Assembly (NCBI GenBank): GCA_002371825.1
Contig: DFHF01000061.1
Coordinates: 1-64,000, forward strand
Direction of reading: 5' to 3'
DNA length: 64,000 nucleotides
Origin: Ruminococcus flavefaciens
GTDB taxonomy: Bacteria > Bacillota > Clostridia > Oscillospirales > Ruminococcaceae
The translations under genes and the position numbers were made by a program. Numbering within the stretch: the stretch's first letter is position 1; each line of letters starts with the position of its first letter. Positions 25,020 through 33,787 of this stretch are shown here, piece by piece. The notes beneath the pieces were generated by a model. That model did not search any database and was not told where the DNA came from. It worked only from the letters and a program-made list of their open reading frames with translations.

Positions 25020-26282
25020 ATGAGTATCCATAAACGATTGGCAGCAGCCATATGCGGAGCTGCGGTAACAGCCTCTGTGATAGCAGGCTGCTCCGGCAGC
25101 AGCAGTTCCTATGAAAATGAGAAAAAAGAGCGCAGCTCCGTAATAAGTCTTGCTTCTATCACTGATGAGCTTGGGGCTGGCTGGAACTGCGGGAATACTC
25201 TTGAGGCCAACAGCGGAGGCTATCCCAATGAGACTGTGTGGGGGAATCCGGCGGTTTCTCAGGAGCTTATATCTGCGGTGGCTGATGCCGGCTTTGATAC
25301 GGTCAGGATACCTGTATCCTACCTTGGCAGGATAGACGATAATAACGGCTACAGCGTGGACAGTCAATGGCTGGAGAGAGTCCGTGAGGTCGTGGACTAC
25401 TGCTATAATGCCGGACTTAATGTTATCATCAATGTTCACGGCGACGGATATAATACCGTGACAGGCGGCTGGCTGCTCTGCAATGAAAGCGGTCAGGATA
25501 AGATAAAGGAGAAATTTCAGGCGCTCTGGCGGCAGATATCAGAGAAATTCTCAGACTATAATGAACACCTTATATTTGAGAGCATGAATGAGGTCTTTGA
25601 CGGTGAGTATCATGAGCCGGTCAGGGAATACTATAATAATATAAATGAATACAATCAGATATTTGTGGATACGGTAAGAGCCTCCGGCGGTAATAATTCG
25701 CATCGCTGGCTGATGGTGCCGGGATGGAACACCAATATAGACTATACCTGCGGAGATTACGGTTTTGAGTTCCCTTCCGACAAGGGCAATACTGCCGGGG
25801 AGAATCGTCTGATGCTGTCTGTCCACTACTATGACCCGTGGGAATACTGCGGAGTTGAATCAAAAAAGACCTTCCTCTGGGGCGAAAAAGGTCAGGAGAT
25901 AATAGAGGTGAATAAGGCCTCGCCTAAGAATAAGGCCGCCTGGGGTGAGGAGGCTGATGTGGAGGAACAGTTTGAAAAGCTGAAAAAACAGTATGTTGAT
26001 AAGGGAGTCCCTGTGGTGATAGGTGAATTCGGCTGTATCGACAAGACCCTTGCCAATTCCGGCATACCGGAACAGATAGCAGAGAACCGTGTTTACTATA
26101 ACGGATATGTGGCAGGGACTGCTGCTGTGAACGGGATAACTCCGGTCTACTGGGATAACGGCTATAATGGTCAGTACGGTTTCGGCCTTTTTGACAGGAA
26201 TACCTGCCGGCAGACTCAGCCTGACATAATAAATGCGATTGTGAGAGCGGTCTCGGATAAGGACCCTCAGGCGGGAAAATAG
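25020..26282 (+). CDS. GH5-family endoglucanase, lipoprotein
   Basis: A 420-residue glycoside hydrolase family 5 enzyme, probably cleaving beta-1,4-glucan. The lipobox VIAGC (Cys24) predicts anchoring to the outer face of the membrane, followed by a Ser-rich linker. The TIM barrel shows LGAGWNCGNTLE near the start, RIPVSY, the acid/base Glu191 in FESMNEV, HYYDPW, and the nucleophile Glu336 in VVIGEFG. There is no carbohydrate-binding module or dockerin, so it is cell-bound and acts alone rather than in a cellulosome. AAAGGAGG precedes the ATG. It is monocistronic, with a terminator right after. Confidence 0.93.
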   Translation: MSIHKRLAAAICGAAVTASVIAGCSGSSSSYENEKKERSSVISLASITDELGAGWNCGNTLEANSGGYPNETVWGNPAVSQELISAVADAGFDTVRIPVSYLGRIDDNNGYSVDSQWLERVREVVDYCYNAGLNVIINVHGDGYNTVTGGWLLCNESGQDKIKEKFQALWRQISEKFSDYNEHLIFESMNEVFDGEYHEPVREYYNNINEYNQIFVDTVRASGGNNSHRWLMVPGWNTNIDYTCGDYGFEFPSDKGNTAGENRLMLSVHYYDPWEYCGVESKKTFLWGEKGQEIIEVNKASPKNKAAWGEEADVEEQFEKLKKQYVDKGVPVVIGEFGCIDKTLANSGIPEQIAENRVYYNGYVAGTAAVNGITPVYWDNGYNGQYGFGLFDRNTCRQTQPDIINAIVRAVSDKDPQAGK

Positions 26283-26291
26283 CTCAAAAAA

Positions 26292-26322
26292 AGCCTGTAT
26301 ACAGAATTTCTGTGTACAGGCT
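26292..26322. terminator. Bidirectional terminator between cellulase and LRR-dockerin genes
   Basis: AGCCTGTATACAGA / TCTGTGTACAGGCT forms a 14-bp stem with one mismatch and a 3-nt loop. CTGTTTTATTT follows on the plus strand and TTTTTTTGAGC on the minus strand, so it can serve both convergent genes. Confidence 0.8.
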
Positions 26323-26327
26323 CTGTT

Positions 26328-27899
26328 TTATTTGAGAAGCTCCTGACGCATAAGGCAGAGATCAAAGGAATCCGCACGGCCGTCAAGGTCCATGTCTGCA
26401 AGAACAAGGTCATCAGAGGCGATCTTTTCGTCTCCGACGATATATCTGTTCATAACTACAAGGTCTGCTATCCCGAATTTTTCATCAAGATTTACATCTC
26501 CCACCGGATTTGGGCACTCAGGAAGCTCTTTGAGCTGGAAGCTGTGCATATCGGAGGGATATTTAAGATCCCATTCAGCATGGTCTCCGCCCTTTGAACG
26601 GAGCTCACTGTCGGACTTCATGAACCAATCGTAGCTTATGCCGTCATTGCGGTCATCCCATGTTGTGTCGATATGGAAGAAATGACCGTCTATCTTTGCG
26701 ATATTCCACGCATGATTGCTGCTGTGTACATAGCAGGTGGGTATACCGGCCTGATTCAGAAGCAGATTATATGCCCTTGTATAGCCCTCGCACTGTGTGT
26801 AATCATTCAGGAAGGCTGTTTCGTCGCTGTGGTCTACTGCGGCCGGAAGGTTTCTCCTGGTGTTGTATGACAGCTTCCGGCAGAGCCAGTCATGCAGGGC
26901 TTTTGCCTTTTGTGCTCCGGTCATGTCACCGTTGATATTCTCTTCTACAGTCTTTTTTATCTGAGCTTTCACATAGCTGGTGAGGAATCCCACATTATAG
27001 CAGGCAGTCAGACTGCCGAATACCATATCCCTGTATTCCGGATCGATATCGCCGGTAAGTGTATCTGTTACCGGAGTATTATTTATAGTTTTCAAAGAGG
27101 GACAATCAGCAAAGGTATTGTCAAACTCTGTGTTTTCCATTTCTGTATTTATGTTTTCCAGATCCGGGCAATCGATAACTGAATATCGGTTCAATTTGCA
27201 GGCTCCGGAAAGATTTATCTCCTTCAGTGAATCACACTGCCAGAATACCTTGTTTGATATATCGGCATTTTGCAGGTATACTTTTTCCAGTTTTTTGCAT
27301 TCCCTGAAGGCTGAAGTTGAGATAATGCAGCTGTTTCCGGCATTTATGTACACATCCTCCAGCTCTGTACAGGAAGCAAATGCGCTGTTGCTTATCTCAA
27401 CTGTTTCGGCGCTTATTGATAAGCTGCTGATCTTGGTGTCACGGAATGACTGATCCCCTATAAAAATAGATCCTGCACTGTCCGGGAACTTGACACTTTT
27501 AAGATTGAAGAAGCGCTGAAAGGCTGAGGCTGCAAGGAAAACATCATCGATATTATCATAGAAAACGATCTTTTCTACAAGATAAGAAGGATAGATCTCA
27601 AAGGAATAGTTCTCTTCCGGATCCTCTGAATAGATATAGACATCGGAGAAGAATTCGTTTGGAATATAGCATTCTTCCTGATTTGAATTTATATACAGAG
27701 TATGATCGGTATCGAGAGTCCAGGTGACAGGTGGGTAATTGCCAAAGGCTTCGCCTCCATGGATCGGAAGATACTGTTCACAGTCTTCATCCGGGTAGTA
27801 TGCTCTGGCTTTTATCTTTTTGTCATGTGGAATACTGATACCTGTCAGGCATATTATTGCTGCCAGGAAGAATACGGCTGTTTTTTTAATAATGTTCAT
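26328..27899 (-). CDS. Secreted LRR - transglutaminase-like - dockerin protein
   Basis: 523 residues with a signal peptide (KKTAVFFLAAIICLTGISI). Residues about 100-280 hold BspA-type leucine-rich repeats (SAFASCTELEDVYI, SAFRECKKLEKVYL). Residues about 330-420 are a transglutaminase-like domain with the triad Cys370 (TQCEGYTRAY), His396 (NHAWNI) and Asp411 (FHIDTTWDD). Residues 467-523 are a type I dockerin with two calcium-binding repeats (GDVNLDEKFGIADL, ADMDLDGRADSFDL). The dockerin implies docking to a cohesin scaffold at the cell surface, though no cohesin lies in this window. The triad could support cross-linking or proteolysis. It follows xthA by 37 nt. Confidence 0.9.
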   Translation of the reverse strand: MNIIKKTAVFFLAAIICLTGISIPHDKKIKARAYYPDEDCEQYLPIHGGEAFGNYPPVTWTLDTDHTLYINSNQEECYIPNEFFSDVYIYSEDPEENYSFEIYPSYLVEKIVFYDNIDDVFLAASAFQRFFNLKSVKFPDSAGSIFIGDQSFRDTKISSLSISAETVEISNSAFASCTELEDVYINAGNSCIISTSAFRECKKLEKVYLQNADISNKVFWQCDSLKEINLSGACKLNRYSVIDCPDLENINTEMENTEFDNTFADCPSLKTINNTPVTDTLTGDIDPEYRDMVFGSLTACYNVGFLTSYVKAQIKKTVEENINGDMTGAQKAKALHDWLCRKLSYNTRRNLPAAVDHSDETAFLNDYTQCEGYTRAYNLLLNQAGIPTCYVHSSNHAWNIAKIDGHFFHIDTTWDDRNDGISYDWFMKSDSELRSKGGDHAEWDLKYPSDMHSFQLKELPECPNPVGDVNLDEKFGIADLVVMNRYIVGDEKIASDDLVLADMDLDGRADSFDLCLMRQELLK

Positions 27900-27936
27900 T
27901 TTGCTGTCACCCCTCTCTTGAATTTGGCAAGCTGTT

Positions 27937-28683
27937 TTATTCTACGATAAGCTCTACGGGACAGTGGTCACTGCCCATAACATCTGTCAGTATCCTTGAG
28001 TCCTTCACTCTCTCCATGAATCGCTCTGATACCACAAAATAATCTATGCGCCATCCTGCATTTTTCTCTCTTGCCTTGAAACGGTAGGACCACCATGAAT
28101 AGGTGACTGTATCAGGATAAAGCCGGCGGAAGGTATCGGCAAAGCCTGCTCCGAGAAGCTCTGTGAACTTGCCTCTTTCCTCGTCTGAAAAGCCTGCGTT
28201 GCCACGGTTTGTCTTTGGATTTTTCAGGTCTATCTCCTCGTGAGCCACATTCAGGTCGCCGCAGTATACCACAGGCTTTTTCTTGTCGAGGCCGCTGAGA
28301 TACTCCCTCATGGCATCCTCAAATTCCATCCTGTAGTCTATACGCTTGAGGCCGTCCTGAGCATTGGGCACATAGCAGCAGACAAAATAGAAGTCCTCGA
28401 ATTCACAGGTGATGACTCTGCCCTCATCGGTATGCTCTCCGTTGAGGCCGTAGGTGACTGATAGCGGCTCCTTTTTTGTATAGACCGCAGTTCCTGAGTA
28501 GCCCTTCTTCACGGCACTGTGAAAGTACTTGTAGTATCCCTCCGGTGAAAAATCCGCCTGGTCGGGCTGCATTTTTGTCTCCTGGAGACAGAATATATCC
28601 GCATCTGCATCTGCGAAGAAGTCTCCGAAGCCCTTTTGCAGGCAGGCTCGGAAACCATTTACGTTCCATGATATAAGTTTCAT
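27937..28683 (-). CDS. xthA: Exodeoxyribonuclease III (AP endonuclease)
   Basis: A 248-residue EEP-fold nuclease of base-excision repair. Motifs: MKLISWNVNGFRA at the start, FCLQETKMQPDQ with the metal-binding Glu, YCGDLNVAHEEIDL, and the C-terminal GSDHCPV. The ATG at 28683 has GGAGG about 7 nt upstream; that GGAGG is one arm of a 13-bp inverted repeat. Normal family length. Confidence 0.95.
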   Translation of the reverse strand: MKLISWNVNGFRACLQKGFGDFFADADADIFCLQETKMQPDQADFSPEGYYKYFHSAVKKGYSGTAVYTKKEPLSVTYGLNGEHTDEGRVITCEFEDFYFVCCYVPNAQDGLKRIDYRMEFEDAMREYLSGLDKKKPVVYCGDLNVAHEEIDLKNPKTNRGNAGFSDEERGKFTELLGAGFADTFRRLYPDTVTYSWWSYRFKAREKNAGWRIDYFVVSERFMERVKDSRILTDVMGSDHCPVELIVE

Positions 28684-28690
28684 AAAATAC

Positions 28691-28734
28691 CTCCGGAAAT
28701 GTTGATATATATAGTATAACACATTTCCGGAGGT
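28691..28734 (-). promoter_or_regulatory. Perfect 13-bp inverted repeat containing the xthA ribosome-binding site
   Basis: CCTCCGGAAATGT (28691-28703) and ACATTTCCGGAGG (28722-28734) pair perfectly around an AT-rich loop that contains TATACTATATATA on the minus strand. The xthA-proximal arm includes the GGAGG that would bind the ribosome. A read-through transcript from the upstream anti-sigma operon would hide it, while a transcript starting in the loop would not. Confidence 0.5.
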
Positions 28735-28822
28735 TTGGCAATATTATTTTATTTTGCTGTCAGTACATTTTGCTCAGCAGTATGGGAGCCCGAAGACAGG
28801 CTCCCATGATGTGATTTTCCCC

Positions 28823-31060
28823 TTAAGGATCTAAGGTTATGTTATTCAATGTCATATCATAGTATGTTGTATCGTTGCTCTTTTCGCTGAATCTTACCAG
28901 CATACCGTTTTCGTCTATACCTATGACAACATCCACATTGCAGGAGTAACTCATAGTATAGTGTGTAGTGTTCATTTTGAGATAGCGGATACCGTTTTCC
29001 TCAGTTATTTCATATTCGTTACTTGAACTGCATTGTCCAATCATTTCAAGTGCTTTATCGGCCATGAACAGATAGTCCGGGAGGGGAGTTTCGATACCGG
29101 GAGCGCCTGTAAGATTGAAACGCCTTACACGCTTTGCGTTGCCGTCATCTGTAGTTGTTATTTCGGCAGAACTGTCGAAATTGTCGATAGAATTGTCGAT
29201 ATTGTCGATACTCTTTCCTTCCTCGGTCAGTGTCAGATGCACGCCGTTCTTTTCGCAGCTTACCTTAGCAGCAAGAGTTGTGGTTCCGTTATCCAGTTCA
29301 GCGTTGTTGCAGGAGAATTCAGCGGTGCCGTTTTTATTGACGTTCCATGCTGCGCCGGGAGCCTTTATCTCATAGCGGCATTTATCCTCATATTTTACAC
29401 CGTCTATTTCACCTGTAATGTATCTGTCATAGCAGAATGTGACATCTCCATCTGCTGTGAAGTGATCGTATTTGCTTACAGATTCTATAATGGATTTACG
29501 GAAGCCGTCAAGTGAATCCGGTTCACATTCAAAGTATCCACGGAGCGTATCCTTTATTTCATTTACATGGTCTGTTGTAGCAAATGTATAGTCTTCACAT
29601 TTGAGCTGACCTTTTTCGTTTATATAAAGGATGCCGTATTCATCTTCAATTGTATAGAAATTCTTTTGTTCAAAAGTTTCTGAGGTATAGCTCCATGTGC
29701 AGCTGCTTAGAAGGGACTTGAGCTCAGTTCCGGTTTTGCCGTTCATAACACGTAAGAAAGGGTATCCATTATCCAGCATTTCAGCAGTATATCGGATATC
29801 AGTTTCACTGTCGGGGATATTCTGTCTGATTATATTCTGAGCAGTATCGTTGCCGGAAGTGTCGTTGTTAATGCTGTCGTTGCTGCTTGTATAGCGGATA
29901 TTGGTGAGCTCCCAGCTGATATATGTTCTGTCAGCAGAATACTCTTTGTACGCAACGATTATTCCTGTATCAGGATCAAGCAACAGCTCATGTGTCTCGC
30001 TGCCGTAATCAATGTAATAGAGGTCAAGCTTATCGGTATATTCATCTGTGTGCTTGTTTATAGGGAGCTGGAAGAGAAGCTTGTTGATAAGCTGTGTATA
30101 GCTGAGACCGGGATCAAAGACAAGTGTACCATTTGATTCACCGACGTTGTAAAAACCGGATTGCTTGCCGTCGGCATCAAATTCCTGATATGTTCCGGTG
30201 TGACCTTCTCCTTCGTACTCCGCATTGGGGATCACTGTGTGTTCATGGAGTACACCGTTATCATCTACAGATAACTGAAGAGAGCCCTTGCCGTTAATTG
30301 CGTAGAAAGAATGATTTTCAGATAACGGCGAATCGTAGGTAACATCGATAGTAGCCTCCAGAGCTGTGAAGTTCTCTGTTGAACGGGCAATCTTGTAGAA
30401 CAACTCATCGTTTACTGTGAAATCGCTGCTTGTAGATAATGCCTCATATACTGCGTCGGCAAGCTCCTTGGCAGAATCTGTTTTGTAGACCTTGCTGCCT
30501 ATGAGTATCTGACCCTTTTCGTTGATGGTCGCATTGCCAAGAACATAGAAGTCGGTATAATCAAAATCGGTATCCTCAGTCCATGTAAGTGTACGCATCA
30601 GCTCTGCAACACGAGTCATGAGTACTGAATTTATAGTAAGGGGATATGTGTATTGTGAGTCATTCACATAGAAGGTGGCATTTATCTGTGAAGTGCCTGC
30701 CATCCATGATATCTCGTTAAATGCCTCGGGGAGCGTGGAAACGCTGGTTGTGGATTCCTGTGCTTCTGTTGTAGCTTCCTCAGTTGTTTCAACGCTGCTG
30801 GCTGCGATATGTGTATCGTTCTTGTCCTTTGAAGCTCTGTACCATACTGTACCGGCTGCACCGCATACCAGTACGAGAGCTGCTGCCATTGCAGCATATC
30901 TTTTGAATACGGATGTGTGTATGCGCTCAACGCTGCTTACACTGTCCTCGTATTCCTCGATTTTGCCTGGTTCAGATGCGAGAGTTTTTTCCATTTTCTT
31001 TCTGAACTCGTCGCTGCATTTAATGTTGTCCAGGTGATATCTATATTCTTTCTGATCCAT
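28823..31060 (-). CDS. Large membrane-anchored anti-sigma-like protein with duplicated ectodomain
   Basis: 745 residues. A cytoplasmic N-terminus (DNIKCSDEFRKKMEKTL...) is followed by one membrane helix near residues 55-75 (YAAMAAALVLVCGAAGTVWY), a Thr/Ser/Glu-rich linker, and a long extracellular part. The extracellular part looks like two related halves: NATINEKGQI...AKELADAVYEAL near 170-200 matches ILYINEKGQL...VNEIKDTLRGYF near 470-500, and each half ends in an ISWELTNI or DMTLNNITL strand. The ATG at 31060 has AAGGAGG 6 nt upstream and lies 20 nt inside the sigma gene, the usual arrangement for a sigma/anti-sigma pair. No known domain name comes to mind for the ectodomain. Confidence 0.75.
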   Translation of the reverse strand: MDQKEYRYHLDNIKCSDEFRKKMEKTLASEPGKIEEYEDSVSSVERIHTSVFKRYAAMAAALVLVCGAAGTVWYRASKDKNDTHIAASSVETTEEATTEAQESTTSVSTLPEAFNEISWMAGTSQINATFYVNDSQYTYPLTINSVLMTRVAELMRTLTWTEDTDFDYTDFYVLGNATINEKGQILIGSKVYKTDSAKELADAVYEALSTSSDFTVNDELFYKIARSTENFTALEATIDVTYDSPLSENHSFYAINGKGSLQLSVDDNGVLHEHTVIPNAEYEGEGHTGTYQEFDADGKQSGFYNVGESNGTLVFDPGLSYTQLINKLLFQLPINKHTDEYTDKLDLYYIDYGSETHELLLDPDTGIIVAYKEYSADRTYISWELTNIRYTSSNDSINNDTSGNDTAQNIIRQNIPDSETDIRYTAEMLDNGYPFLRVMNGKTGTELKSLLSSCTWSYTSETFEQKNFYTIEDEYGILYINEKGQLKCEDYTFATTDHVNEIKDTLRGYFECEPDSLDGFRKSIIESVSKYDHFTADGDVTFCYDRYITGEIDGVKYEDKCRYEIKAPGAAWNVNKNGTAEFSCNNAELDNGTTTLAAKVSCEKNGVHLTLTEEGKSIDNIDNSIDNFDSSAEITTTDDGNAKRVRRFNLTGAPGIETPLPDYLFMADKALEMIGQCSSSNEYEITEENGIRYLKMNTTHYTMSYSCNVDVVIGIDENGMLVRFSEKSNDTTYYDMTLNNITLDP

Positions 31061-31547
31061 AGTTATCCTCCTTCTCAAGTTCCATCCGGAGCTTCTTTCT
31101 TCCTCTCTGGAGCAGGGAGCTTATTGTGTTTTCGCTTTTTCCGAGAAGACCGGAGATCTCACGGATGTTGTATCCTTCGTAATAGTAAAGATATATGACT
31201 TCGCTGTATTTCTGTGGGAGAGCTCTTATCATGTCCTTTATGCCGTCCGGATCGTCTACAGGAGCGCTTGCGATCTGCGGAGCGTTCTCATCATCTATAG
31301 AAGAGGTACGGCTGATACGGAAGCTCTTGCGGTAATTTCTTCCACGATTTATAGCAGCTCTCATAAGCCATGCTTTCATATGCTCATCGTCTGCAAAGGC
31401 TGTCTGTGAGGAGTGGAGTTTAAGGAAAACATCCTGAGTTATATCCTCTGCCTCCTGTATAGAGCCTGTGCAGGCGTAAGCTGTTCTGAGAACTGTGTCT
31501 CCGAATTTTCTGAAAGCATACTGAGCAGTATTTTCATTTTCAGTCAT
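31041..31547 (-). CDS. ECF-type RNA polymerase sigma factor
   Basis: 168 residues with sigma region 2 (AEDITQDVFLKLHSS) and region 4 (LPQKYSEVIYLYYYEGYNIREISGLLGKSENTISSLLQRGRKKL). AAAGGAGG lies upstream of the ATG. It overlaps the membrane protein gene that probably restrains it. The DNA just upstream on the minus strand has a TATAGT that may be part of a non-housekeeping promoter. Confidence 0.93.
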   Translation of the reverse strand: MTENENTAQYAFRKFGDTVLRTAYACTGSIQEAEDITQDVFLKLHSSQTAFADDEHMKAWLMRAAINRGRNYRKSFRISRTSSIDDENAPQIASAPVDDPDGIKDMIRALPQKYSEVIYLYYYEGYNIREISGLLGKSENTISSLLQRGRKKLRMELEKEDNYGSERI

Positions 31548-31637
31548 ATCATTTCCTCCTTTCGTATCGTTTGGGGCCCTTTACTATACACACAACTGAG
31601 AAGGTCGTTTTCGTGCATTTTTTTCAAAAAAATTTTT

Positions 31638-31657
31638 CGGACGGCATTTACCGTCCG
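31638..31657 (-). terminator. Terminator of the AraC-type gene
   Basis: CGGACGG / CCGTCCG with a 6-nt loop, extended by A/T pairs, and followed on the minus strand by a run of T (AAAAATTTTTTTG). It lies 22 nt beyond the stop of the AraC-type gene. Confidence 0.75.
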
Positions 31658-31678
31658 AAAATCAGCTTATTATCGGTT

Positions 31679-32437
31679 TTATGTTTTTTTAGTGTCAGTA
31701 CTGAATACAGGTATTTTATAGCGTTTCTTGTACTCCTTTGGAGTAATGCCGAAGTGCTTGCGGAATATTTTAATAAAGTAGCTCTGTGAACTGAAGGCGA
31801 GAAGATTGCTTATCTCGGTATCGGTACGCTCTGTATAGAGCAGGAGAGCGGAAGCCTCCTCGGTCTTCATTTTGTTTACATATTCGCTGAATGGGATGCC
31901 AGTCTCCTTTTTGAACAGCCTTGAAAGATATGCGGGGCTTAGTTTAAGCTGCTCAGCAGCATCTTCAAGGAGCACACGGCTGTGAAGGTGATTTGCGATA
32001 AAGTCGATAGCGCTGACCACCTGCTTTGAGCAGATGCCGCTGAGCTTTATGCGTCTCATCTTATCGGTATATCCCTCGATCATTTCCTTGTGAACAGCAC
32101 GGACTCCGGCTTCTGAGCTGCATTTATCGGCTTTCATTATATAATAGTCGCTGAGGCTGTAGGCTTCCTCCGGTGTCATGCCCTTGTTTATGCAGGTGCG
32201 GGCGATGATAGCTGCAAGGACAACGAAGTGATATTTGAGGTTACGAAGACTGTCCTCGCTGAGAGTGCCGCAGCCCTCGCAGCACAGCGGCTGCATAAAG
32301 ACTCTTACAAGCTCGATATTTCCGGCACAGATGCTGTCGTAGAATGCTATCTCACGGTCAAGAGAGGCGTGTTCAAAATCCTTCTCACGCTTCTCGAAAA
32401 GATGTGAGGCGATATATTTTTCTGTTGCTTCATTCAT
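31679..32437 (-). CDS. AraC-family transcriptional regulator
   Basis: 252 residues. The C-terminal 100 residues carry two helix-turn-helix units: LLEDAAEQLKLSPAYLSRLFKKETG and TEISNLLAFSSQSYFIKIFRKHFGITPKEY. The N-terminal part is helical, with a cysteine cluster (CCEGCGTL) near residue 50, and is not the usual AraC arabinose-binding cupin; its ligand is unknown. It is transcribed from a perfect consensus promoter that overlaps an inverted repeat, consistent with autoregulation. Confidence 0.9.
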   Translation of the reverse strand: MNEATEKYIASHLFEKREKDFEHASLDREIAFYDSICAGNIELVRVFMQPLCCEGCGTLSEDSLRNLKYHFVVLAAIIARTCINKGMTPEEAYSLSDYYIMKADKCSSEAGVRAVHKEMIEGYTDKMRRIKLSGICSKQVVSAIDFIANHLHSRVLLEDAAEQLKLSPAYLSRLFKKETGIPFSEYVNKMKTEEASALLLYTERTDTEISNLLAFSSQSYFIKIFRKHFGITPKEYKKRYKIPVFSTDTKKT

Positions 32438-32459
32438 GGTGGCGCCTCCTTTACAGCTA

Positions 32460-32498
32460 AGCTGATATTATTATAACATATCAGCTGATTTTTGTCAA
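32460..32498 (-). promoter_or_regulatory. AraC-gene promoter with inverted repeat around the -10 box
   Basis: TTGACA (32498-32493), 17-nt spacer, TATAAT (32475-32470). AGCTGATAT (32460-32468) and ATATCAGCT (32478-32486) are perfect 9-bp arms on either side of the -10 box, a good operator position. Confidence 0.75.
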
Positions 32499-32583
32499 CT
32501 TTGACGAAATATGGATTTTTTTAGAAAAAGTTGTTTTCTTATGTACAATACGTTAAAAGATTGTGAAATTGGTCTACCAATGC

Positions 32584-32612
32584 TTGCAATCTGCTGATTT
32601 ATGTGTTATAAT
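32584..32612 (+). promoter_or_regulatory. LysR-gene promoter
   Basis: TTGCAA (32584-32589), 17-nt spacer, TATAAT (32607-32612), 33 nt upstream of the start codon. Confidence 0.7.
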
Positions 32613-32644
32613 ATATGTACTCTATAGAAGAGGAGGTGAAAACA

Positions 32645-33601
32645 ATGAAGATACAGCATCTTGAGTATGTTATAGCTATTGCCCGTGAGGGAAGCATAAC
32701 AAAAGCAGCAAAGGTATTGTATCAGGCTCAGCCCAATATAAGCATAGCTCTTAAGGACCTTGAGGAAAGCCTCGGCATCCAGATATTCCAGCGTACACAG
32801 AGCGGAATGGTCATCACTCCTGAAGGTGAGGAGTTTATCGAAAGAGCAAAGAATATAGTTGAGGAATTCCACAGCCTTGAAGCCCTCTATTCACGCAAGG
32901 AAATGAATACCTCAGAAATAAGAGTAGCCGCAACACGTTCCCCTTATGTAGCAGCTGCTATGGGAAAAATGATATCCGATCTTGATGCGAGCGATCAGGG
33001 ATTCAGTATATCTCTTGTTGAGACAAGCACCAATAAGGTCATTGAAGAGACCTGCAACGGAATCGCAGATATCGGAGTCCTCCGCATACCTACTCTTCAG
33101 CTTGATGTCCTTCAGGAAAGACTTGAATCCAAAAAGCTTTGCAGCAAGACTATACTTGAATATCATATGCAGCTGATGATGCATAAGGATCACCCGCTGG
33201 CAAAATATGATGATGTTCCGTTTGAGCTTCTTGAAAAGTATCCGGAGATAATCCATAATGATACTGAAGTTGATATTGTCCGCAAGGCATCCATCAACCC
33301 GGATTACAAGTCAACTCCCGGCGGAAAGAAGGTATATGTATACGATCGTGGAACCCAGAAGAGTATGCTTGATATAGTACAGAATGCCTTTATGTGGGTA
33401 GGACCTATACATCCGGCACCTCTCGCCCTTGGAAGCATGATAACACGTCCCTGCTCATATGCAACTTGTCTTAACCGTGACATAATCATTTACCGCAAGA
33501 AAGTTGAAAATCATCCTATGATAAAGACTTGTATCGATTATATAACAAGGTTCGCAGACTATACATGGAATGGTATGGAAGAAGCAAAAAAAAAAGAATG
33601 A
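32645..33601 (+). CDS. LysR-family transcriptional regulator
   Basis: 318 residues. The N-terminal winged helix is typical (MKIQHLEYVIAIAREGSITKAAKVLYQAQPNISIALKDLEESLG, given in part as the known LysR signature), followed by FQRTQSGMVITPEG and a two-lobed ligand domain. The ATG at 32645 has GAGGAGG upstream; a frame extension to 32615 lies before the ribosome site. It is divergent from the AraC-type gene and monocistronic. The ligand is not predictable. Confidence 0.92.
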   Translation: MKIQHLEYVIAIAREGSITKAAKVLYQAQPNISIALKDLEESLGIQIFQRTQSGMVITPEGEEFIERAKNIVEEFHSLEALYSRKEMNTSEIRVAATRSPYVAAAMGKMISDLDASDQGFSISLVETSTNKVIEETCNGIADIGVLRIPTLQLDVLQERLESKKLCSKTILEYHMQLMMHKDHPLAKYDDVPFELLEKYPEIIHNDTEVDIVRKASINPDYKSTPGGKKVYVYDRGTQKSMLDIVQNAFMWVGPIHPAPLALGSMITRPCSYATCLNRDIIIYRKKVENHPMIKTCIDYITRFADYTWNGMEEAKKKE

Positions 33602-33607
33602 GAAACC

Positions 33608-33629
33608 GTGAGGTCCTCACTCTTTTTTT
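33608..33629 (+). terminator. Terminator of the LysR-type gene
   Basis: GTGAG-GTC-CTCAC followed by TCTTTTTTT, just past the stop codon. The stem is short but the T-run is strong. Confidence 0.65.
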
Positions 33630-33787
33630 AAAGGATGGATAGAAAATTTCTTGTTCTTATTGGCTTGACTATATTATAGCATTACAGGCACAAAATTTCA
33701 AATATTTATTTTTAATTTCAATATATATTTTGCATATGTAAAATGAAACACCGTTGCCGGGAAGCTCCCGATAACGGTGTTTTTTTA

